IMG/VR virus record: IMGVR_UViG_3300022074_000264
Span: 1-29,575 of that record
Reading direction: 5' to 3' (one strand)
Source of the DNA: a virus
DNA length: 29,575 bases
The notes beneath the pieces were generated by a model. It saw nothing but the letters and a program-made list of their open reading frames with translations. It ran no database searches and was not told the origin of the DNA. The translations under genes and the position numbers were made by a program. Positions 24,001-29,575 of this stretch are shown in pieces. Every line of letters begins with the position of its first letter. Position 1 is the stretch's first letter.

Positions 24001-27000
24001 CTGCATCAGGATCTTTTGCTCTACTAACACCATCAAGAACAACAAGTGAAGGTGGTTGATTATATCCTTGACCATACGATGTAATACCAACAGCCTTAAG
24101 GCCAGATAGTGCTTCAATTTTAATAATTTGAGGTAATTTGGATTGTGGTCTTAATGTAAAGTCTGATGGATAATCAAAACCAATATTATTAATTTTTGCA
24201 GTTTTAGGTATACCTATTGATCTACTAGATGCCTCCAGAATAGCACCTGTACCCGTGTCAGAGGTCACAGTAGACACACCAGGTAATCTAGTATATCCTT
24301 TTCCTTTTTCAGCGATTGCAATTGCTGCTATTGGGCCATATGCAGTCTTAGATGTAGTATCATAAATGACCTCAGTTGTTGAAGAACTTGTATATGATGG
24401 TTCTTCTGGATATTTGTCTAAATCATATGTGAATGTATTGTCAGAATTTGCAAGGATATTAAATTGACCAGCATAACGACTATCTCTAAAACTTATGGAA
24501 TTATTACCAATAATTTCCTTGTCTAAAACAAGTTCTTTGTTTATGTCGAGATTATCTGTGGAAGTATTAGCAACTAGATTATAATAAAGTATTTTGGGGG
24601 TATTATTGTTATATGTTAATACCAATTTACCATCAATACCAACTGTTCCAGATCTAGTTACATTAAATGTTGACGATTTTTCATTTGAGGTATATTCATG
24701 TATAAAGTTATAATCCGTATAAAGTTCTAAATCAAACGCGGGTAAAGTATCAGCAACTTTAGTATATGATAAAGATGAGTCTGATAGATCAAAAGTTATT
24801 GTTCCATTTTTGTAAAACTCCAAAGGTGGATTTACTAAATTAAGAACTCCACTATTTCCACTGTTAGCGGTTAAAATTCCAACAAATTTAGGTCTTCTTT
24901 GTTGTGTTTGGAATCTACTACCACACAACTTAATTTTATCTTTGTTAATAACATATACAAAATATTCTTCATCATTTACTAAACCACCTATTGGGCTAGA
25001 TGATGTATGAATGACTCTTTGGCCAGTTACCATCTCATGATTAACAATTTCAATAGTATCAGGTATACCTGTTAATGCAGTTGATGTATTAATACCAGAT
25101 GCAGTGAAATCTAATGTTCTTGCTATTAATTTTCTGTTCGCTTTATTATATTTGATAGGAACAGTTGTAACAATTCCAGCATTAACAGTCAAGAATACTC
25201 TATCATTATGACCCAATCCATGACTACTTGCCGTAGATACAGTTACTAAATTTTTCTCTATGGATCCTTTGGTAGTTTCATCATAAGCAATCTTTAAACT
25301 GTGATATACACCAGTTCCAATACCTGTAAAATATAATAAACTTTGTTTTTTTGTAGTAGCAGCAGCACCTACAAATATATCCTCTGGATCTACACCATCA
25401 CCTGGTGTTCCTAAACCAATTTTAACTGTTGACAATCCAATTAAATCATCACTTAATTTTGCTACAAACAATGGTGTTGCTTCAGGTAAAGTTACGGAAG
25501 CAACTAGTAAATCAGCATTAGCACGATTTGTTGCAACACCTATAGAATTACCAGTATTTCTTTGGTATGTGACCTTATCACCAGTTTTAAATTTATGGTT
25601 TGGTAAACGTATAGATCTAGATGGTATGAATAATTGAGACATACCAGAACCAGGATTTTGAATACTTACTGTTGTTCCAATGCCAGGCCCAGCAGTGGTT
25701 CCTACACCAACTGACTCTACTGGATTAAAGTAATATTCTAAATCAATTTCATTATCAAATGTAGTGTTAAAACCAACATCTATCTTAAACTTTCTAGGAT
25801 CTTCTTCCACTGCTGTTGTTGCAGTATGTGATGCACCTGTTACACCATCATCAAGACTATTTTGATTTCTTAATACTCGCAATCTAGATGAGGCAGCATC
25901 AATATTAAGTATCTTAACTTCCTCTTGTCTTGTTCCAATACCAACTTTCAATATATCATTTTCTCTTATTGCAAGATTGTTAAGATTATCATTAGGAGAT
26001 GGTAACTTACCAAGAACATTAAAGAAAGTAACTAATCCTGTTGCAGCTACTGATCCTATACCTTGTGATATAATTAACTTAGTTGAAGATATTCCAATAT
26101 TATAAGTTTTACCCCCAATAAAAGAACTAGTGGTTGTCAATCCAGAAACATAAACTTTATCACCATTTTGCAATCCTATTGGTGTGGTATGAACACCAAC
26201 AAATCTACCTCTCTCATCTGCTGGATAAAATTCTATATTATTTAATTTTGTGTTAGTGATTGAAATAGTTCCAATTCCAGGCCCCCTTACTTTTGATACC
26301 TTTGCAACTGTTTCAAAATTATCAGCAACTTCTTCTTCAAATACAATTTTATCATTTACTTGATATAAAGAACCACCAGTTACAATACCAACTTTATCTA
26401 CAGCACCTTCAGAGGCAAATGTAACTTCACCTTCTTGAGTTACATATTTGTATGATTGACTCACATAATCATAGGCACTATCATCTTGAAGTAATTCATA
26501 TGGTTCTGTGTTTCTTACCCATGTGGTCTTATTAAGATTAATTTCATCTTGATTACTCTTTGATAAAAAGTTAAACTCATTTGGTTGAGCTCCAAAGTTT
26601 TCACCCAATAGATATGGGAATTTTGGTTTTTTGAAATTATTAAATGGATCACTCGAATCTGATGTTACAGTAGATTCAAGAGTGGAGAAATACGCATATA
26701 TTCCATTTGGATACTCTGGAGTTATACCATATCTTCCATTATTTTCATCTAGGTAACTCTCATCAGTGTTACTATTCCAAGTGAAATCTTCGATGAAAAA
26801 TTCCTGTGGGAAAACATCTGTAGGAGGTCTATTAGTTTTTAGATCAACAGAATATCCAGAATTTAATTGAGTAACAGATCCACCAGTGCTTTTTTCATAT
26901 CCATATGGGCCGTATATTGGAAGACCATCATATGCCCAACCAATAATAGGTGAGTGTTGTGTTTTATTTTCTTCCACACCACTTGATAGAGTTAAATCTC

Positions 27001-29575
27001 TACTTCCATATAAGGGAGTTCCTGCAGAGTTATTTTGATATACAATTTTTCTTAATCCTCTTGGTGCGTATGCATGAGAACACTGCAACTCACGACTAAT
27101 TTGAGTTGGTTTTTCTATGAATACATCAGAGTCATCTATATTTGTAAAGTTCTTTCTAACTTCATTTACTTGCCATGTTTTGAGATTTGATTGGAATATT
27201 GCAAATTCACCAGCAGACTCAACGTTAAGTGAAGTGGTTGAAGCACCATATCCAACACCACTCTTTATAATCTTAACAGATCTTATTTGGCCTCCAATAA
27301 TCTCTGGAACTAATTCTGCTCCAGTTCCAATACCCGTAACTGAAATGCTAGGAGGAGTATTATATGATTGACCTCTATTCTGAATCGCAACGTCAATTAT
27401 TTTACCACCAGACACAACTGGTAATAATTCACCACTTACACCACTGTATAAGTCAATTCTTGGTTGCCTGTTAAAGTTAAGTATTTCAGATGCACCGTAA
27501 CCAACACCACCATGAGTTAAGTGAACTGAAGTAACTTCACCTCTAAACAATGGTTGAGGAATACATTGGAAATTTTTTCCCTCTATTGAACTTATACCAA
27601 CAATACCTTCAACTTTTACAACGATTGGATCATAATTAAAGTTGTGAGTTCCAACTCCAATAGATCTTAGGTTTTCATATTGTTTTGTTCTAAAGTAAAA
27701 ATCTTTTGCTGTTGTTCCTACACCCACATTTGATAATTTAAAAGTATTTTCGTCTACAACATACACATAATATTTTTTATCGCTTGAGAGACCCTCTATA
27801 GATGTTCCGTTTGCATCAGCAGTATAAGTTACAATCTCACCTGTCTTATAATCATGATTATTGATTGTTATTCTATCAAGTGCAGTATTGATACCAGTTG
27901 GTTCACATGTTTTAAGTTTATTCTCGTATCCTTCACCAGATTCTAATACATTTATACTACCAACCTGAGATTTTCCATTCAATGATCTAAATTGATGGTT
28001 TCCTTCACCTACAGCAGTGAATCCTATTGTATTAACACCAGCAACTGCTTCATCTAAGTTTCTATGAAGTCTAATTGTTTTTTCTGGATACCAATTTGTT
28101 CCTGCATATCCCACCCACGTTGCTATAGTTGTTAGACCAGCAACATTCTCAGTATTAACGTAATATATCGCTCCTGTGCTTAAACCAGATAATGCTTTTC
28201 CACCAAAAGTATCGTATACAACTCTTTCATAATTTCTAAACTTATGATATGTCAAAAACCCAACGTTAAAGTCATCAGACCCAGTTACTACAATAGTTTG
28301 AGATCCAGAACCAGAGTTAAATACCACTTGATGTGGAACAGTAACCATTTTACACTCGGCAACAGCACCAGTTCCATTTCCACCACTTATTGATACTTTT
28401 GGAACATCAACATAGTCAAAGCCTGGTTCTTCAACTCTTATCTCCTGTAAACTACCTCTAGTTGCGACATATCCAGTAGCCCCTGCTCCTACACCGTCAT
28501 TAATTGCCAATTGGGGTGGATTCATAACATCATACTTTCTCCCACCACCAGTAACGTCTATAGACTTAATATCACCATAATAACAAAGGTCTTGAGATTT
28601 ATAACTTAATACTTCAACACCGTTAATTAAAACACCATTATATCCGATTCTTGTTTTATATTTTTTACCATCATAAACTGGTATGTCGATTTCTCTAAAC
28701 AATTTTTGTGGTAAAATTTTCTTATTATTAAATTCATACTTCTCAAAAGTGTTATTTGTGATTTCAACAGTAACAGTTGACTCGGATACTTTTTGATAAT
28801 TACCATCATATAGATTTGAACGAGATTTTGCTAATCTAATGTCATTTAAATTTACTCTTTCTACAAAATATAATCCTTCACTGAAAAGAAAACTAGAAAC
28901 TGTTCCATCATCATCTTTTTGAGGTGTATAATAGATTGCATCACCACTAAAGAAATTATGATCATTAGATCCAGTCGTGATTCCGATAATTGTTTGGCCA
29001 CCAAGAAAAGTTCCAGATAAATTAATTTTCTGAGTGCTTGGATTTAATTTATGATTAGATCCATATGTTGGTATGGAGTTAGACGCAACTAGATTTTTAA
29101 TTTTGGATAATGTATGTGCATACCCAACTTCATCCATGTATATGTTTTGAATATTTGCAGTATAGTCATTTAAATGCTGTTGATTGTCATTGACACCACT
29201 TCCATCTGAGTTTCCTTTTGCAAGAGTCTTTGTTATCGCAGCGACTGCCGAAAGATCACTTATTGCAGCACCTTGCATTCTAATTTTAACATTACTCAAA
29301 ACGTCAGTAACAGTATAGCTACCAGTTAAAGTAGCATTTGCAGTTTGAACTGTGATTACATCATTTAATCTTATTCTATGAAAATCCTTAGTAACGACTT
29401 CATAGGTAGGGCCTGAAGCATCTTGCAATTCAATAGTATCAATATTATACTTTGGTTGAACATTAAATATCCAGTTATTAGATTTAAAATCAGTTATATG
29501 TGCAATCTTACCAAGTGACTTTAATTTTATTTTTGCACCAAGTCTCTGATAGTAAGTATTAGGTAATTCTATATC
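18077..29575 (-). CDS. Giant virion structural protein with YHYH-type motif, gp7-like segment (5' partial)
   Basis: The frame is open to the window edge. The first possible start inside the open frame, a TTG at 29428, is preceded by 49 more sense codons, so the true start lies outside and at least 3832 residues are encoded. It stands directly upstream of gp8, the place of T4 gp7. Numbering from the TTG at 29428: Gly/Tyr-rich beta repeats (GVGYGAS and similar) lie near 300, 650 and 728. A YHYH-type segment with GWAYDGLPIYGPYGY lies near 820-840. Residues about 2045-2095 (EYYQRFAYAIKSR, then W-K-x-V and H-x-x-G) resemble the C-terminal part of T4 gp7. An M-K-I..R-x-H module lies near 2805-2855, and FDG-T-K/R beta modules near 2943 and 3258. 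No enzyme motif is evident. Likely a baseplate or peripheral tail protein. The structural role is fairly sure; equivalence to gp7 rests on position and weak similarity. Confidence 0.85.
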   Translation of the reverse strand, partial: DIELPNTYYQRLGAKIKLKSLGKIAHITDFKSNNWIFNVQPKYNIDTIELQDASGPTYEVVTKDFHRIRLNDVITVQTANATLTGSYTVTDVLSNVKIRMQGAAISDLSAVAAITKTLAKGNSDGSGVNDNQQHLNDYTANIQNIYMDEVGYAHTLSKIKNLVASNSIPTYGSNHKLNPSTQKINLSGTFLGGQTIIGITTGSNDHNFFSGDAIYYTPQKDDDGTVSSFLFSEGLYFVERVNLNDIRLAKSRSNLYDGNYQKVSESTVTVEITNNTFEKYEFNNKKILPQKLFREIDIPVYDGKKYKTRIGYNGVLINGVEVLSYKSQDLCYYGDIKSIDVTGGGRKYDVMNPPQLAINDGVGAGATGYVATRGSLQEIRVEEPGFDYVDVPKVSISGGNGTGAVAECKMVTVPHQVVFNSGSGSQTIVVTGSDDFNVGFLTYHKFRNYERVVYDTFGGKALSGLSTGAIYYVNTENVAGLTTIATWVGYAGTNWYPEKTIRLHRNLDEAVAGVNTIGFTAVGEGNHQFRSLNGKSQVGSINVLESGEGYENKLKTCEPTGINTALDRITINNHDYKTGEIVTYTADANGTSIEGLSSDKKYYVYVVDENTFKLSNVGVGTTAKDFYFRTKQYENLRSIGVGTHNFNYDPIVVKVEGIVGISSIEGKNFQCIPQPLFRGEVTSVHLTHGGVGYGASEILNFNRQPRIDLYSGVSGELLPVVSGGKIIDVAIQNRGQSYNTPPSISVTGIGTGAELVPEIIGGQIRSVKIIKSGVGYGASTTSLNVESAGEFAIFQSNLKTWQVNEVRKNFTNIDDSDVFIEKPTQISRELQCSHAYAPRGLRKIVYQNNSAGTPLYGSRDLTLSSGVEENKTQHSPIIGWAYDGLPIYGPYGYEKSTGGSVTQLNSGYSVDLKTNRPPTDVFPQEFFIEDFTWNSNTDESYLDENNGRYGITPEYPNGIYAYFSTLESTVTSDSSDPFNNFKKPKFPYLLGENFGAQPNEFNFLSKSNQDEINLNKTTWVRNTEPYELLQDDSAYDYVSQSYKYVTQEGEVTFASEGAVDKVGIVTGGSLYQVNDKIVFEEEVADNFETVAKVSKVRGPGIGTISITNTKLNNIEFYPADERGRFVGVHTTPIGLQNGDKVYVSGLTTTSSFIGGKTYNIGISSTKLIISQGIGSVAATGLVTFFNVLGKLPSPNDNLNNLAIRENDILKVGIGTRQEEVKILNIDAASSRLRVLRNQNSLDDGVTGASHTATTAVEEDPRKFKIDVGFNTTFDNEIDLEYYFNPVESVGVGTTAGPGIGTTVSIQNPGSGMSQLFIPSRSIRLPNHKFKTGDKVTYQRNTGNSIGVATNRANADLLVASVTLPEATPLFVAKLSDDLIGLSTVKIGLGTPGDGVDPEDIFVGAAATTKKQSLLYFTGIGTGVYHSLKIAYDETTKGSIEKNLVTVSTASSHGLGHNDRVFLTVNAGIVTTVPIKYNKANRKLIARTLDFTASGINTSTALTGIPDTIEIVNHEMVTGQRVIHTSSSPIGGLVNDEEYFVYVINKDKIKLCGSRFQTQQRRPKFVGILTANSGNSGVLNLVNPPLEFYKNGTITFDLSDSSLSYTKVADTLPAFDLELYTDYNFIHEYTSNEKSSTFNVTRSGTVGIDGKLVLTYNNNTPKILYYNLVANTSTDNLDINKELVLDKEIIGNNSISFRDSRYAGQFNILANSDNTFTYDLDKYPEEPSYTSSSTTEVIYDTTSKTAYGPIAAIAIAEKGKGYTRLPGVSTVTSDTGTGAILEASSRSIGIPKTAKINNIGFDYPSDFTLRPQSKLPQIIKIEALSGLKAVGITSYGQGYNQPPSLVVLDGVSRAKDPDADLRYNLSTPDREGYVDIIENTFGLTNITPIIVPVNNPNGIRVTNLVYDSSTDTVAATLKVAYSFANEFPIEVGDNLFVENSSVGVGSTGFGYNSEAYQFRTFEVTQVHQNLGNVGIVTYSLGGNLPSGEVPGNFNATLSSAILVKERDFPQFSVELQPNTFNANETLTSETSVGPVSGLAFDYDEESQWLTVEAASDFEVGKLIESAETGAKGTVSEIVLTFDTNFALDYFSMVNNGWEYETGFLSNVLQVTHENEYYQRFAYAIKSRVFFDKWKDVVNTLNHTAGFQKFSNLQVESNLPVAQKASMVVGIAGTVTQVIDIQGFESLHEVDNFDLVTENLKSRAPAAGNLSDQINFQNRILIDYAESVGNRVIKIKNISQDFQDQPRNTPFSEIGRYDISGNKENRFIVYVKDRLFEGERQLMMVNALFDPLSGQSMINQYGQVDTVKDLGSMDSTVDGSEAVLRFFPTKSEFNNYNVSTLSYNLNELGLSTSLTVGTSTAIGASSNPVGALVHIGAATTLGGSAHGGGEFIIATVGTASTTGIALTSGSINYSASDTAQYQLFNPRSAKVIVSIATSEGTVEYNELSLVMHQSAVGLGSTVAFEQYGQLTIHNRRDNLAAEPLGTFRPHIVGLGTTAAVQIGFTPNAGIVTAFVNTVTIGISSESFTGVGTLPLKNASLIAKSTTIPASAAPEPVGVGSYTQEFDGAYAIVQIKDTLNDTYEFAELMMVDDDNRVFMTEYGNIVTGAGATTGIGTISGEKGGHGDCDTEIKFVPNANIPVEVKTVIHALKVTETSSAPTSVDLNAATIQTKFDVYEGTFFGARTKFPILDVNDNEIFKVDFDGSDSDIVDLTNNQITIPNHFFVSGEEVEYAIAQPIVGCTTTGIGSTGDSIGIADTPSTSPANVTYVPSSVFIIKVSDSVVKLASTAENALKSITVPLELSSVGVGTSHSFISKNQNTRALISIDNIIQSPIVGTGVTTSLGADFPRSETIMFTSGITSFFSGDVIRVGSATTHEMMKIIAVNNAGITSAIRVHRNWMGTDLIAHSNHDIVEKMSGNYNIVDSTLNFAAAPIGNRPKIGVSTSPPNERDFVGITTTSSFSGRIFNRSGIKGGSTKAYAANYNIDDISQQFDGQTKEFTLKVNKSNVTGIATNLGIVMVNGILQGAGALNDYALSEVSGITSITFTGTASSIANDVNNASVPVGGIIVSVASSEGLGYQPLVSAGATIHFNNIGVATAVSIGNSGSGYRVSPGYAGLGSVTSIGGVGIATVVNVAIAVTTSGGTPTIQNIGTAAVTNGRVVSIAVTNTNPIPGIGTQNPSSVGTGQSTFTAIIDAPLPYQDIPLWYDNDSTPGVGGSQARANITVGVATTGGRVIDFEITNTGFGYKNAQVLTVPTFASAPGESYAVPIDAHLLKPFKLTLDRVHHDEFNMWSMGELQAIDDFSNLFDGTRKVFPLTVAGEAFAIQARTGSNIVVRDTIILTINDVLQVPGEGYIFDGGGSITMTEAPNSGDVMRMFFYRGTGGEDVKDRDIVETVKVGDDLQIGFDPAYNTRTFVEFPRTVSEIVSSSQVDTNQYYGRGLGDSETETRPVKWYRQLEDKYIDGRIVRKDRPLYEPNLFPTAYLIQSVGVGSTSIFIDNCKPFFNPENENPVNRDFQKDIQIVNASHEYEFLAGAAATAVVSIAGTISSIEISDGGEGYTAAPTVKIQQPVSVGNTGFAGIGSTTIAIATATISNGVVNAITVGVNSGIGYTSAKPPVVLISPPTYVREENTIDLYQGDFGIVTGVGICSNISRANGVGIGIGTAVVFDLYIPKSSPLRDENVTSPDPISVSGLTTGFFFTVSGSNIGSGVTSLDRAGRYVGVGTTALDNIFEVSHHVGVTTVGFGSDQAESLTRVFCRVLDWNGLENTVGYSTLNQGLSTSFIGDYSWGRLQLTDRQIAQAYTINTTNGITGIKTGPQVKRKAALKSENYVV
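19600..20660 (-). repeat. Paired FDG beta modules in the giant protein
   Basis: Two related segments of the giant protein. One begins 'QQFDGQTKEFTLKVN' and continues 'IVMVNGILQGAG' (near 20600). The other begins 'NLFDGTRKVFPLTVAGE' and continues 'IILTINDVLQVPGEGYIFDG' (near 19660). Both follow the pattern FDG-x-[TR]-K-x-F-x-L ... I-x-x-x-x-NG/ND-x-L-Q-x-x-G, known from many phage tail and fibre proteins. They are diverged copies rather than recent duplicates. Confidence 0.6.

Noticed and set aside
1-29575. tRNA genes, CRISPR arrays, transposases or integrase
   Set aside because: Coding sequence covers nearly the whole window with gaps of 40 bases or less, and no cloverleaf, spaced direct repeats or recombinase motif was seen.

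Overview
This window is a late structural-gene block of a T4-like (tevenvirus-type) myovirus. The closest overall resemblance is to the marine cyanophages and pelagiphages: AT-rich DNA, very long tail and baseplate proteins, a DUF4815-type protein, and a YHYH-type motif inside a giant structural protein. The host cannot be settled from the sequence; a marine cyanobacterium or SAR11-type bacterium is the best guess. All twelve genes I accept lie on the minus strand and read from high to low coordinates. They are packed with gaps of 40 bases or less, or with short overlaps. I see no rRNA, tRNA, CRISPR array, insertion sequence or integration site.

In transcription order the layout is as follows. 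(1) 29575-18077: a giant virion protein, open at the window edge (at least 3832 codons). It stands where T4 has gp7, and a segment near residues 2045-2095 resembles the C-terminal part of T4 gp7. (2) 18048-16480: baseplate wedge gp8. (3) 16473-8749: a 2574-residue DUF4815-type protein in the place of T4 gp9-gp12/wac. (4) 8749-8522 and 8532-8140: two small genes, a short coiled-coil protein and a small beta-rich structural protein. (5) 8116-4419: neck and packaging genes in canonical T4 order, gp13, gp14, gp15, gp16. (6) 4378-25: four genes that follow gp16, where T4 goes directly to gp17. These are a long coiled-coil and repeat-rich fibre, a 96-residue protein with a T4 internal-protein-like leader and a Gly/Asn tail, a membrane-anchored protein, and a small soluble protein of unknown role. 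The large terminase is not in the window.

The genes work together as follows. The giant protein, gp8 and the DUF4815 protein should build the baseplate and its peripheral fibres. gp13, gp14 and gp15 close the neck and cap the tail, and gp16 works with gp17 to package DNA. The fibre protein probably decorates the particle.

Four ATAAATA late-promoter-like octamers sit in the short gaps and overlap the stop codon of the preceding gene (before gp8, gp13, gp15 and the fibre). They suggest T4-type late transcription in four sub-operons. The most interesting signals are small beta repeat modules that recur in functionally different proteins (gp14, gp8, gp15, the DUF4815 protein and the giant protein), the capsid-targeting-like leader on the 96-residue protein, and the multi-part repeat design of the post-gp16 fibre.
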